Assembly (NCBI GenBank): GCA_945278685.1
Contig: CALYPW010000002.1
Span: 1-57,592, forward strand
From: an uncultured Dolosicoccus sp.
GTDB lineage: Bacteria > Bacillota > Bacilli > Lactobacillales > Aerococcaceae
Direction of reading: 5' to 3'
DNA length: 57,592 bases
The notes under the pieces are model-generated. The model made no database searches, had not been told where the DNA came from, and saw nothing but the letters and a program-made list of their open reading frames with translations. A program made the position numbers and the translations under genes. Below, one piece after another: positions 18,381-28,644 of the stretch. Positions within the stretch are counted from its first letter, which is position 1, and every line of letters starts with the position of its first letter.

Positions 18381-19769
18381 TCAAGTGTTGGGCGTTTCAG
18401 TTAGGGCGTTCACCACCTGCAAGAGATCTGTTCCAAAGCTTGATTTCACAAGAATCAGATCTTTCTCATTCGTCGCCGTCACCAATTGATCAACGAGTAT
18501 TTGATGATCTTTGAGAACGTAGTGAAGGTTGCGCCCCTCGTATTTGGTCTGCAGCTCCTGGTAGAGCCCTTGAATTTCTTCTCCAAACAGATAAACCTCA
18601 TGAATATCTTCCCGAGCAAAAGAACTGGCCAGACCACGATGCAGAACGTCTGATTCTTCGCCCAACTCTCGAATATCTCCAAGGACAACGATCTTTCGTT
18701 CGTTCGCCGTGACAGGCAATTGTGCAAAGGTGCTCAAAACAGCTCGAACAGAGGTCGGACTGGCATTGTAAGCATCGTTCAGTAAGGAGGCCCCTTGATG
18801 AGTGGTCATCCATTGTACCCGATTGGCGGTTAACTGGAAATTAGACAACCCTTCTTGAATATTCTCTAAAGAAACTTCCAACGCTCGAGCAACAGCAAAA
18901 GCCAACAGGGCGTTACTGACGTTGTAGGCACCTAGAACGGGAATGCTCAGTATTTCTTCGCCTGTTAGGTTTGTTTGGAAGGTCGTCTTGTCTTGATATT
19001 CTTGAATATTCTTTGCTTGAATGGTTCCTTGTCCCGTGCCCACAGTGATCGTTTGTGCATGAGCGGGAAGCTGGTCATGGATCAGTGCTTCTTTTTCTGG
19101 GTAGATCAGAAGACCTGCCTTTGGCATACCTGCGAGAATTTCCATTTTTGCTTGAGCAATGCCTTGGCGCGAGCCGAGATGTTCGAGATGACTCTCGCCG
19201 ATCAAGGTAATCACGCCATAATCTGGATTAGCAATGGCCGACAACTCCTCAATTTCTTTAAAGCCACTCATACCCATTTCAACAATCAAGACCTTTGTGT
19301 CTTCAGGCATGGATAAAATCGTATAAGGAAGACCGATTTCGTTGTTATAGTTTCCCTGGGTCTTATGAACACGGTATTGGGTAGCTAAAACATTTTCCAA
19401 CATGTCTTTAGTCGTCGTCTTCCCATTACTGCCGGTCACTCCTACCACAATCGGATCCACCAAATGGCGGTAGTAATGAGCCAAGTCCTGCATGGCTTTC
19501 AGCGTGTCTTCAACATAAATCAGATTGATCTTATCAACGGGCGGATGGGGTTGACCCTTCTGCCAAAATGTCGCGCTAGCACCTTGAGCGATCGCCTGGT
19601 CCACATAGCAGTGACCGTTGTTAGTACCTCCCGTGAGAGGTACAAACAGCGTTCCTTCACCCACTTGTCTTGAATCAAATTGAACGTTAGAAATTACCTC
19701 GTCAAAAGCAACCGTCACATCGACCGCCTGGACAGCCTCTTGTACTTGTTCAAGGGTTATTTTTTTCAT
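18381..19769 (-). CDS. murF: UDP-N-acetylmuramoyl-tripeptide--D-alanyl-D-alanine ligase
   Basis: GVTGSNGKTTTKDMLENVL, LNDAYNASPTSVRAVLSTF; next to ddl. Confidence 0.97.
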   Translation of the reverse strand: MKKITLEQVQEAVQAVDVTVAFDEVISNVQFDSRQVGEGTLFVPLTGGTNNGHCYVDQAIAQGASATFWQKGQPHPPVDKINLIYVEDTLKAMQDLAHYYRHLVDPIVVGVTGSNGKTTTKDMLENVLATQYRVHKTQGNYNNEIGLPYTILSMPEDTKVLIVEMGMSGFKEIEELSAIANPDYGVITLIGESHLEHLGSRQGIAQAKMEILAGMPKAGLLIYPEKEALIHDQLPAHAQTITVGTGQGTIQAKNIQEYQDKTTFQTNLTGEEILSIPVLGAYNVSNALLAFAVARALEVSLENIQEGLSNFQLTANRVQWMTTHQGASLLNDAYNASPTSVRAVLSTFAQLPVTANERKIVVLGDIRELGEESDVLHRGLASSFAREDIHEVYLFGEEIQGLYQELQTKYEGRNLHYVLKDHQILVDQLVTATNEKDLILVKSSFGTDLLQVVNALTETPNT

Positions 19770-19792
19770 TGATTATCGGTCCTTTCAAAATA

Positions 19793-19827
19793 AAAAGCGT
19801 AGCTATTGGCTTACCAGCTACGCTTTC
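19793..19827 (-). terminator. Intrinsic terminator after ddl
   Basis: Reverse strand AAGCGTAGCTGGTAAGCCAATAGCTACGCTTTTTATTTT. Confidence 0.75.
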
Positions 19828-19836
19828 AAATTAATT

Positions 19837-20922
19837 TTAGTGAGTCTGATGCAGGGCCTGCTTCAATTGATGCTGATTAAGCGCTAATTGTAAGAGCTCT
19901 TCGATCAAATCTTCATATTCCAGATCGGTCGCTCCCCAAAGCAAGGGATACATACTAAATGGAGTGAACCCTGGCATGGTATTGATTTCATTGATGTAAA
20001 TGTCATGATTCGCCGTCACGAAGAAATCAACTCGCGACAGTCCTCGACCATCGATGGCTTTGTAGGCCTTAACGGCATACTCTTGAATCTTTTCGCTGAC
20101 TTCTTCAGGAATCTGGGCAGGAATTTCCATTTCTACACGATTATTGATGTATTTCTCTTCGTAATCGTAGAAGTCTTGCTCCTTGATCAATCTCCCAACC
20201 ACGCTGGCGTGGACATCGCTATTTCCGAGCAAGGCCACCTCACATTCATCGGCGTTGATTCCTTGCTCAACCACAATCCGCTGATCATAACGCAAGGCAA
20301 GAGTTACTGCTTGAATCAACTCTTCTTGATCTTCGACTTTGCTGATACCTACACTGGAGCCCATATTGGCTGGTTTCACAAACAAGGGATATAAAAGGCT
20401 GCCTTCGCACTTTTTGACGATGACATCCTGATGACTTGCCCATTCACTGCCATCAAAAAACACATAAGGAACTTGGGGTAGGTCGACTTGGTCAAAGAGT
20501 TGCTTGCTAATGATTTTGTCCATACCACAAGCGCTCCCGGTCACCCCAGCCCCCACATAAGGCATATTCAAGACTTCCAAGAATCCTTGAATAGTCCCGT
20601 CTTCGCCATTTGGTCCATGAAGTACAGGGAACACGATGGTGTCTTCACCGGCGATCTCTCCTGGAGATATTTCCACACCCGTGGAAATATCTCCTTCAGA
20701 CTCACCCCAAGTAGGTATTTGTGCTTTTGCAAGCTTCAGCTGACTTTCGTAAGCCGTTGGTGTGCGCAATTCTTTTCCTTTTAACCAAGTGCCTTCTTTC
20801 GTGATGTAAATGGGATGGACTTGATAGTGATCGTACTTAATTGCCTGACAAATATTGTGGGCCGAAATGATCGACACATCATGTTCGGCACTTTCTCCAC
20901 CGTATAATAATGTAATTTTCAT
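19837..20922 (-). CDS. ddl: D-alanine--D-alanine ligase (Tyr-type)
   Basis: LLYGGESAEHDVSIISA, HGPNGEDGTIQGFLE, DYEEKYINN, RVDFFVTANHDIYINEINTMPGFTPFSMYP. Confidence 0.97.
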   Translation of the reverse strand: MKITLLYGGESAEHDVSIISAHNICQAIKYDHYQVHPIYITKEGTWLKGKELRTPTAYESQLKLAKAQIPTWGESEGDISTGVEISPGEIAGEDTIVFPVLHGPNGEDGTIQGFLEVLNMPYVGAGVTGSACGMDKIISKQLFDQVDLPQVPYVFFDGSEWASHQDVIVKKCEGSLLYPLFVKPANMGSSVGISKVEDQEELIQAVTLALRYDQRIVVEQGINADECEVALLGNSDVHASVVGRLIKEQDFYDYEEKYINNRVEMEIPAQIPEEVSEKIQEYAVKAYKAIDGRGLSRVDFFVTANHDIYINEINTMPGFTPFSMYPLLWGATDLEYEDLIEELLQLALNQHQLKQALHQTH

Positions 20923-20941
20923 GAGGTAGCCTCCAAGTAGC

Positions 20942-21706
20942 TTATCGTTTTTCGTCTGTCAATAAATCCAAGGTCCACTGCTGTGAGTTTAAATCGTAAA
21001 TAATCTCTCCGATACTTTGAGTCAAGCTCTGATCGGTGTCCAAGAGTGCCAAGTCATCCTGAATACTCATCATGGGCACTCGCCAATAAGTTCCACTTCG
21101 ATAGGCTTGATTGAAATTAATTTTTAAGCCCTTATTAAAGGCTGTGCTTAATTTTTTAACAACGTATCTGGGAACTTCATTCGAGGTTACTTGACGAAAT
21201 GTCCAACGCCTAATGCCTCTTTCATTAATAAGCTGTGTCATTCGTTCTCGTAAAACTCTTTGTAAACGAGGATAAAAATGAGACGACTGACGATAATAAA
21301 CTTTATTCAATCCATTCGGAAAACTCAAATAAGCAAAGTTATTTTGAAGCTTGTAGAAAAATGCTGAGCGCATGGTGCGATGGGAGTGAAAAAGATACAG
21401 CAACTCCGCAATTTCTGCTGGCGTTAACTGATGCATGGTCTCAAAGCTTCGAAAGTCAATCCAATCGGAAACTCTCTGATTTTTCCGTTCACAAGTTTCC
21501 AAGTAATCAATAATTTCATGACTTCCGCGAAGTATCTTAAAGTTCGTTTGGACATCCATGCGTCCAGTATCTTCAGGGGAGTCGCCTAAAATCAAATTAT
21601 TGGGGAAAAACCCTTTTGGAAAATCATCATTCAAAAAATTAATCCCACGGGTCATGATGTGGTTAGAAACTGCATCATGGTGGATATATAAATTCTCGCG
21701 CCTCAT
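20942..21706 (-). CDS. Protein of unknown function
   Basis: Uninterrupted 254-aa ORF in good spacing upstream of ddl, soluble-looking; no family recognised. Confidence 0.7.
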   Translation of the reverse strand: MRRENLYIHHDAVSNHIMTRGINFLNDDFPKGFFPNNLILGDSPEDTGRMDVQTNFKILRGSHEIIDYLETCERKNQRVSDWIDFRSFETMHQLTPAEIAELLYLFHSHRTMRSAFFYKLQNNFAYLSFPNGLNKVYYRQSSHFYPRLQRVLRERMTQLINERGIRRWTFRQVTSNEVPRYVVKKLSTAFNKGLKINFNQAYRSGTYWRVPMMSIQDDLALLDTDQSLTQSIGEIIYDLNSQQWTLDLLTDEKR

Positions 21707-21774
21707 TCATATCCTCCTTTCACTCAATACTTACTACCTATGTTACTGATTATTGCACAGAAAAGAAAGTCAAG

Positions 21775-22335
21775 TTAGAAGCTAACCTTTGGAACTGTAC
21801 GATCTTCTTCAGGTGTTTCCAAATAATCTTTTCGTTGAAAGCCATGAACACCTGCGACGATGTTCATAGGAACCGTTTCGATCTTGGTGTTATACTGCCC
21901 AATGCTTGAATTATATAATTGACGGGCGGTAGAAATCTTATCTTCGGTACTTTCAAGAGTTGCTTGCAAATCCATATAATTCTGATTGGCCTTTAGGTCT
22001 GGGTAGGATTCCGAAACCGCAATCAATCGTGACAAGGCTGAACTTAGTGCATTTGAAGCTTGATTAATTTGTTCCGGTGATGCGTCACTGGGTAGATTCA
22101 TTAACTGCTGGCGTGCCTGCGTCACCGCTGTCAGCGTGTCTGATTCGTGGTTGGTATAGCCTTTAATCGTTTCCACCAAATTAGGGATTAAGTCATTGCG
22201 TCTTTGAAGTTGAACATCGATTTGACTAAAGCTCTGTTCCGCCCAGTTTCTTAGTTTCACCAATGAATTATAAATACCCAACCAACCGACGACCAATAAA
22301 AGTGCCACAGCGATTAAAATAATTGTAGTTGTCAT
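21775..22335 (-). CDS. LemA family protein
   Basis: N-terminal TM then NSLVKLRNWAEQSFSQIDVQLQRRNDLIPNLVETIKGYTNHE. Confidence 0.95.
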   Translation of the reverse strand: MTTTIILIAVALLLVVGWLGIYNSLVKLRNWAEQSFSQIDVQLQRRNDLIPNLVETIKGYTNHESDTLTAVTQARQQLMNLPSDASPEQINQASNALSSALSRLIAVSESYPDLKANQNYMDLQATLESTEDKISTARQLYNSSIGQYNTKIETVPMNIVAGVHGFQRKDYLETPEEDRTVPKVSF

Positions 22336-22384
22336 GAGGTTTCCTCCATTTCTTAAGCCGATTAAAGTATATCAAAATCACCTC

Positions 22385-23395
22385 CTAAAGTCGACTCAGG
22401 CGGCTAGGAAGTCCCTTTCCTTCGTCAGCTACTTTCTTCTTTTGATCCCTTTGGTAAAAATCATGTTTCATCTGCAAGAAACGTTCAAAAGTGAGCATGA
22501 GGGAATAGAGAACAGCACGGGTTTCGAATTCTTTCCGGGTCTTTGGCAACTCTTTTCGTTGGTAAAGTAGGAAGAGTTCTGCAAGATCCTCTAACAAGGT
22601 GATTCCAGTGTTTGATTCATCTAATTCTTTCGCAGTCAAGAGAAAAATCTTACTCAACAACAGATTTTCCTCATAGGTTAATTGCAAATGATTCAAACTA
22701 CGATTCATGTTTCTCAGTGCGCTGAGTTGACGCTTGCGCATGTGGGTATAACGCACATGGTAGGAATCTTTATTAAACAGCTGGTTGTCGTATTCCAACA
22801 TGGCATTGGCCTCAAGTTCATTCAAGGCCGCCTCCAAATCATTCAATTCACTGGCGACTTCTTGAAAGTTGCTGTTCGTTGAGGCTAAGCGCACTGACAT
22901 TAAATCTAATATTTTTCGCATCTTATTTTCGACTCGTTCGACTTGATTCGAAAGTATATCTTCTTGGGAGGGCATCCACCAATTAACCAAAAGAGCCGAA
23001 AAGACACCAATAGCAATCAACGACATCCCATTGATCTGCCATTTCCAGCTGATGGACTCGGCTACCATAAAATGCGTGACAAGAACGGAAATCGGCGACA
23101 AGGTATTGTTCAAATCCAAGGCGTCCAGTATCGGGATAAATAAAAGCAAATAGATACCAATGGTCCAATAGTCAAAGCCAAACAAATATAAAGTTAGAGA
23201 AGCGATTGAAAAACCAATGACTGCCGCAAACAGATAACTAAAACCCCGTTTAAGGGAGGCTGTTCGACTGTCCACAACTGTGAGCAAGGCAATGATTCCC
23301 GAAGACAGCGGATTCATAAGTCCTAAATAATTGGACAGGAGCGTCGCGAGAACTGTAGCGATGGAAATTTTAATCATTCGTTGTAGTAAAGGCAT
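22385..23395 (-). CDS. Aromatic acid exporter family (FUSC/DUF939-like) membrane protein
   Basis: MPLLQRMIKISIATVLATLLSNYLGLMNPLSSGIIALLTVVDSRTASLKRGFSYLFAAVIGF; multiple TMs plus cytoplasmic helical C-terminus; start chosen at internal ATG. Confidence 0.8.
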   Translation of the reverse strand: MPLLQRMIKISIATVLATLLSNYLGLMNPLSSGIIALLTVVDSRTASLKRGFSYLFAAVIGFSIASLTLYLFGFDYWTIGIYLLLFIPILDALDLNNTLSPISVLVTHFMVAESISWKWQINGMSLIAIGVFSALLVNWWMPSQEDILSNQVERVENKMRKILDLMSVRLASTNSNFQEVASELNDLEAALNELEANAMLEYDNQLFNKDSYHVRYTHMRKRQLSALRNMNRSLNHLQLTYEENLLLSKIFLLTAKELDESNTGITLLEDLAELFLLYQRKELPKTRKEFETRAVLYSLMLTFERFLQMKHDFYQRDQKKKVADEGKGLPSRLSRL

Positions 23396-23436
23396 AAGTA
23401 GAAACTCCTTTCGCTTTAATTTAATCCACAAAAAAA

Positions 23437-23466
23437 CATCTATCTTCCTGAAGGGAAATAGATGCT
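23437..23466 (-). terminator. Intrinsic terminator after rpmE2
   Basis: Reverse strand GCATCTATTTCCCTTCAGGAAGATAGATGTTTTTTT. Confidence 0.75.
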
Positions 23467-23485
23467 TCTTTTTATATATTCAGGA

Positions 23486-23737
23486 TTACTCGTTGGATAT
23501 ACCATACTTACGGTTAAAACGATCAACGCGTCCGTCCGCTTGAGTAAATTGCTGACGTCCAGTATAGAATGGATGTGAATCTGAACTGATTTCTACACGG
23601 ATTAACGGGTATGTGTTCCCATCTTCCCACTCAACAGTTTCGTCTGATGTTCTAGTGGATCCTGATAGGAATTGAAAACCTGTAGATGTATCTCTAAATA
23701 CTACTGTGTGATAATCTGGATGAATATCTGGTTTCAT
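23486..23737 (-). CDS. rpmE2: 50S ribosomal protein L31 type B
   Basis: [60 protein letters not shown]. Confidence 0.98.
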   Translation of the reverse strand: MKPDIHPDYHTVVFRDTSTGFQFLSGSTRTSDETVEWEDGNTYPLIRVEISSDSHPFYTGRQQFTQADGRVDRFNRKYGISNE

Positions 23738-23858
23738 TAATTTCTTCCTTTCTTCCCTAAATCATATGCTGAGTTAGAGTTAATCAAGTGCATCAAAACG
23801 TGCAACAATGAAATGATACCATGAGAAAATAGCAAAAGCAAAGAATTGTTTTACTTTT

Positions 23859-25139
23859 TTATTTTTTGTATTTAGCTTGAAGTTTTTTGAGTTTTTCGAA
23901 GAACTCTTCATTAGTTTCCGTTTTGGTTAAGAGGCTAATTAAGTGTTCGGTCTGATCCAAAGCATCACCACGCATCATTCGACGCAAGTTCCAGACTTCA
24001 TTGAGATGTTCCTCATCGATTAACAAGTCTTCACGGCGAGTGCTGGATTGACGAATGTCGATGGCTGGGAAAATTCTTCTTTCGGCCAATTGACGCGACA
24101 AGTGCAATTCATGGTTCCCGGTTCCTTTGAATTCCTCGTAAATGACCTCATCCATGCGACTGCCCGTGTCAATCAAGGCTGTTGCCAAAATCGTCAAGGA
24201 ACCACCACCCTCAATATTTCGAGCAGCTCCAAAGAAGCGTTTTGGGAAATAAAAAGCTGCTGGATCAAGCCCACCACTCAAGGTGCGACCACTGGGAGGC
24301 ACGATCAAGTTATAGGCGCGAGCAAGACGCGTAATACTATCCATCAAGATCACGACATCTTTTCCTCCTTCTACTAGTCGCATGGCCCGTTGAAGCACTA
24401 ATTCAGCAATCCGGACATGGTTTTCTGGCTTTTGGTCAAAGGTGGATGCTATAACTTCACCATCGACGTGGCGTTCAATATCCGTCACTTCTTCTGGACG
24501 CTCATCGATTAACAAGACCATAAGTTCCGCTTCCGGATGGTTGGACGATATGCCCCCCGCAATGTCTTTCAGGATCGTCGTTTTCCCAGCCTTTGGTGGA
24601 GCAACGATCAGGCCTCGTTGGCCAAATCCAACGGGTGCCACAATGTCAACGAGTCGATTACTAATTTTTTGTGGCCAATTCTCCAAATTTAGTTGGCGGT
24701 CCGGGTAGATGGGCGTTAGGCCCGGGAAGTGATTTCTTTGTTTGGCTTGTTCTGGATCTTCACCATTTACCTCACTGATCTGCATGAGGCCATAATAGCG
24801 CTCACCATTTTTGGGAGGTATTGAAGGTCCCTTGACCCGGTCTCCCACCCGTAGAGCAAAGCGGCGAATTTGTGTATTTGAAATATAGACATCTTCATGA
24901 CTGGGCGAAAAGTTAATCGGTCTTAAAAATCCATAACTATCGTGAGGCCGCACATCCAAAATGCCTTCCACTTGGAAAAAGCCTTGCTTTTCTTTTTGGG
25001 TACGCATGACGGCCAAGGCCAGCTCTTTTTTACTGAGTTCATCGTAATTATCTATTTGAAGCTCTCTGGCATAGGCATAAAGTTCATTTACTTGCTTTGC
25101 CAGCAAAGTTTCAAGAGAGAAATCATCACTCGTTGACAA
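23859..25139 (-). CDS. rho: Transcription termination factor Rho
   Basis: [52 protein letters not shown]. Confidence 0.98.
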   Translation of the reverse strand: MSTSDDFSLETLLAKQVNELYAYARELQIDNYDELSKKELALAVMRTQKEKQGFFQVEGILDVRPHDSYGFLRPINFSPSHEDVYISNTQIRRFALRVGDRVKGPSIPPKNGERYYGLMQISEVNGEDPEQAKQRNHFPGLTPIYPDRQLNLENWPQKISNRLVDIVAPVGFGQRGLIVAPPKAGKTTILKDIAGGISSNHPEAELMVLLIDERPEEVTDIERHVDGEVIASTFDQKPENHVRIAELVLQRAMRLVEGGKDVVILMDSITRLARAYNLIVPPSGRTLSGGLDPAAFYFPKRFFGAARNIEGGGSLTILATALIDTGSRMDEVIYEEFKGTGNHELHLSRQLAERRIFPAIDIRQSSTRREDLLIDEEHLNEVWNLRRMMRGDALDQTEHLISLLTKTETNEEFFEKLKKLQAKYKK

Positions 25140-25159
25140 TTAAATCCTCCTTTGAAGAA

Positions 25160-26416
25160 TTACTCTTCAACCATTTGAATATCGGCACCTAAAGCTGTGA
25201 GTTTCTCAACGATATTTTCATAGCCTCTCAGGATGTTTTCAACACGTAAAATCTCAGTCTCGCCGTCGGCGATGAGGCCTGCGATTACCAAACAAGCTCC
25301 GGCTCGTAAATCAGAAGCTTTGACAGGAGCCCCCGTTAACTTGCTGGAACCTTCAAAACTAATGATGTTCCCATGAATATGTGCATCGGCACCCATGCGA
25401 TTTAGTTCAGGAATATGATTAATTCTTTGTGGATAGATGGTATCAATAATTGTGCCATCACCTTCTGCAATCACCAGTAAAGGCGTGATTGGTTGTTGTA
25501 AATCCGTTGCGAAACCTGGATAAGGCTGAGTCTTAATGTTCACGTTGGTTAATTTTTGATCCGAATGAACATAAATACTGTCCCCGCGCACATCAAATTT
25601 GGCACCCATTTCGGCCAATTTAGCCAGGAAACCTTCTAAATGCTCATAAATCACATTGTTGATGGTTACGCCTTCTCCTGTCGCAACTGCCGCAGAAATG
25701 TAAGTACCTGCTTCAATGCGGTCCGGAATGATTGCATGGGTGACCCCAGTCAATTCCTCCACTCCATCGATGCGGATCATGTTGGTTCCCGCACCGCGGA
25801 TTTTCGCTCCCATTTTATTCAAAAAAGTCACAACATCAATGATTTCCGGCTCTAGGGCCACGTTCTCAATGATGGTGCGCCCTTTGGCTTTGACAGCTGC
25901 AAGAATGGCATTAATGGTTGCTCCTACTGATACAACATCCATATAGATTCGATTTCCATTTAAGCCTTCAGGGGTTGTCATGGTGATAACCCCATAATCA
26001 TCTTCGATTTTTGCACCTAGGGCTCGGAAACTCTTCAAATGCTGATCAATGGGGCGTGGCCCTAACATACACCCTCCAGGCAAACCAATCACACCTTTGC
26101 CAAAGCGGGAAAGTGTGGCTCCCATGAAGTAATAGGAAGCCCGCAAACTTTGAATTTTACCTGTCGGCATTGGAATGGACATAATATTGGTCGGATCAAT
26201 TGTCAGCGTGTGGTTTTCAAAGTGTGTTTTTACGTTGAAATCCTCAAGAATCTCCAACAAAGCATGAACATCAGAAATATCAGGGACACCATGAAGAGTC
26301 ACCGGTGAGTCCGCCAGAATTGCTGCCGGTATTAGAGCGACGGTGCTGTTTTTAGCACCGTTGATTGTAACCTCACCCTTCAGGGGCTTACCACCACGAA
26401 TAAGTAATTTTTGCAT
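25160..26416 (-). CDS. murA: UDP-N-acetylglucosamine 1-carboxyvinyltransferase
   Basis: [49 protein letters not shown] (active-site Cys). Confidence 0.97.
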   Translation of the reverse strand: MQKLLIRGGKPLKGEVTINGAKNSTVALIPAAILADSPVTLHGVPDISDVHALLEILEDFNVKTHFENHTLTIDPTNIMSIPMPTGKIQSLRASYYFMGATLSRFGKGVIGLPGGCMLGPRPIDQHLKSFRALGAKIEDDYGVITMTTPEGLNGNRIYMDVVSVGATINAILAAVKAKGRTIIENVALEPEIIDVVTFLNKMGAKIRGAGTNMIRIDGVEELTGVTHAIIPDRIEAGTYISAAVATGEGVTINNVIYEHLEGFLAKLAEMGAKFDVRGDSIYVHSDQKLTNVNIKTQPYPGFATDLQQPITPLLVIAEGDGTIIDTIYPQRINHIPELNRMGADAHIHGNIISFEGSSKLTGAPVKASDLRAGACLVIAGLIADGETEILRVENILRGYENIVEKLTALGADIQMVEE

Positions 26417-26509
26417 AGTTGCTCCTTGTTCGTCGATCGTTTTAGTCGTTGATCATATAAAATTATTCTACCAACCAGTGTACATTCCTTGCTCAAAGAT
26501 TTCAACACT

Positions 26510-27469
26510 CTACTTGTCCAATGCCCTGTCTTCGTTGGGAATTCGTTGATAGATTTGAGCCAAAATGGCTCCCGAAATGTTGTGCCAGACAGAAAAGATT
26601 GCTCCTGGAACCGTGGCTAAAGGCATGGTTGGGAAGACTTGCGTTGCCAAGGCGGATGCCAATCCAGAGTTTTGCATACCCACTTCAATGGACAGTGTCT
26701 TGCAACTGGACGTGGGCATGCCGACGAATTTTCCAGCGCTATAGCCTAAGAGATAGCCTAAACCGTTGTGAATGGCACAAACGAGTAGAAGCATGCCTCC
26801 GTTTTGAATGATATTGTCCCGGTTAGTGGTCACCACCGCTGCAACAATCAAGATGATTCCTGCAACAGAAACCAGAGGTAAACCATCGACAACTTTTTGA
26901 ACGTGTTTGTACCAGAAATGGTTAATAATAAATCCTAGAATCACTGGTAATATCACAACATTCAAGATGGATAGCAACATGGCCACGGCGTCTACTTCCA
27001 CCGTTGATTTTAGGATCTGGTAAGAAATCAAAGGCGTTAAAATGGGCGCTAACAAAGTAGAACAAGAAGTAATCACAACCGATAAAGCCACATCTCCACG
27101 AGACAAGTAGGTAATTACGTTGGAAGAGGTACCACCTGGACTTGTTCCAACCAAGATAATCCCGGCAATCAACGCAGGATCTGTGATTCCAAACGCTTTG
27201 GTAAGTCCCCAAGCCAGGAGCGGCATGATGGTGTATTGGACAAGAACACCGAAGGCGATATGTTTGGGATTGGTGAATACCAAGCGGAAATCATCCGTGC
27301 TAAGGGTCAGACCCATTCCAAACATTATCATCATCAACAAGGGATTGATCCAAGCCGTTTGAATCCACTCCGTCGTACTTGGCACAAACAAGGCCAGTAA
27401 GGTGATAATCACTACCAGATAAGCCATGTAATCGCCGACCCAACCGCTAATTTTTTTAATGATACCCAT
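26510..27469 (-). CDS. Bile acid:sodium symporter (BASS) family transporter
   Basis: Multiple TMs; GMGLTLSTDDF, GTSPGGTSSNVITYLSRGDVALSV, SIEVGMQNSGLASALA. Confidence 0.93.
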   Translation of the reverse strand: MGIIKKISGWVGDYMAYLVVIITLLALFVPSTTEWIQTAWINPLLMMIMFGMGLTLSTDDFRLVFTNPKHIAFGVLVQYTIMPLLAWGLTKAFGITDPALIAGIILVGTSPGGTSSNVITYLSRGDVALSVVITSCSTLLAPILTPLISYQILKSTVEVDAVAMLLSILNVVILPVILGFIINHFWYKHVQKVVDGLPLVSVAGIILIVAAVVTTNRDNIIQNGGMLLLVCAIHNGLGYLLGYSAGKFVGMPTSSCKTLSIEVGMQNSGLASALATQVFPTMPLATVPGAIFSVWHNISGAILAQIYQRIPNEDRALDK

Positions 27470-27495
27470 ATGAACTTCCTCTTTCTTATAGAAAT

Positions 27496-27530
27496 AGAAA
27501 AAGACAAGATGTTTAACTTGTCTTTTTCTA
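27496..27530 (-). terminator. Intrinsic terminator after fbaA
   Basis: AGAAAAAGACAAG atgtttaa CTTGTCTTTTTCT. Confidence 0.75.
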
Positions 27531-27548
27531 TCTCAAATTAATTCTTAC

Positions 27549-28406
27549 TTAGGCTTTATTGACAGATCCAAACATTTCCATAACATCGAGTGCTTCTGCA
27601 GTGATTTTATCGAAACCTGATTTCATGACTTTACGTGGGTCATAAATCTTTGCATCGTTATCCAAGGTGTCGCGGACACCTTTGGCCCATTGTTGCTGTA
27701 ATTCAGTGTTCACGTTAATTTTTGCGTGTCCACGTTCGATGGCTTTCTTAATCTGGTGCTCAGGAATTCCCGAACCCCCGTGTAAGACCAACGGCGCTTG
27801 AGTTGCTTCAGAAATTTCTTTCATTTCTGTAAACCCTAGCTTTGGCTCACCGGTAATTGGTCCGTGGATAGAACCTAGCGCAGCTGCTAAAGCATCGATG
27901 CCGGCTTCTTTGACCATGCGCACACACTCATCTAAGTCTGCGTACTGGACGTTACCGACAACTCCGTCTTCTTCTCCACCAACAATTCCGACTTCTGCTT
28001 CTACCGAAGCTCCGCGGTCGTGGGCATACTCGACAACTTCACGGGATGCTGCAATGTTTTCGTCGATTGGCTTGGATGATAAGTCTAGCATGACAGATGT
28101 AAATCCTGCGTCGATGTACTCTTTACATACTTCTACAGATGATCCGTGGTCCAAGTGTAGGGCAACTGGAATGGTGATGTTCATTGCTTCCATTAGAGCG
28201 TTAACCATGGCTGAAACCACTGTTGCTCCGCCCATGTAGCGTCCAGCACCTTCGGAAACTCCCAAAATAATTGGTGATTGTGCTTCTTCTCCGGCACGCA
28301 ACAGTGCTTGCGTCCACTCTAGGTTGTTGATGTTAAACTGAGCGACCGCATATCCTTCTTCTTTGGCAACCTTTAACATTCTTGTCATGTTTACTAAACG
28401 ACTCAT
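27549..28406 (-). CDS. fbaA: Class II fructose-bisphosphate aldolase
   Basis: PVALHLDHGSSVEVCKEYIDAGFTSVMLD, LVLHGGSGIPEHQIKKAIERG. Confidence 0.97.
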   Translation of the reverse strand: MSRLVNMTRMLKVAKEEGYAVAQFNINNLEWTQALLRAGEEAQSPIILGVSEGAGRYMGGATVVSAMVNALMEAMNITIPVALHLDHGSSVEVCKEYIDAGFTSVMLDLSSKPIDENIAASREVVEYAHDRGASVEAEVGIVGGEEDGVVGNVQYADLDECVRMVKEAGIDALAAALGSIHGPITGEPKLGFTEMKEISEATQAPLVLHGGSGIPEHQIKKAIERGHAKINVNTELQQQWAKGVRDTLDNDAKIYDPRKVMKSGFDKITAEALDVMEMFGSVNKA

Positions 28407-28592
28407 GTATATTTCCTCCTGCTTTTTAATGAGACACCAACTGACTGACTAACTATCAACACTACTGTCAGTAATTATACCAGTTCCACCTCTTCTGTCC
28501 ACTTTATTTGTTAGAAGTTGATCAAACTTTTCAGCCCATGATTGAGAGCTCGAAATTGAAGCACTTTATTTCCGCTGATGATTTTGCCATTT

Positions 28593-28615
28593 AAAAAAAC
28601 TGAGGCAACCTCAGT
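28593..28615 (-). terminator. Terminator downstream of the 28.6-29.6 kb pseudogene
   Basis: Reverse strand ACTGAGGTTGCCTCAGTTTTTTT. Confidence 0.75.
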
Positions 28616-28644
28616 CGTACATCTTTGCAATTCTAATGAATAAA

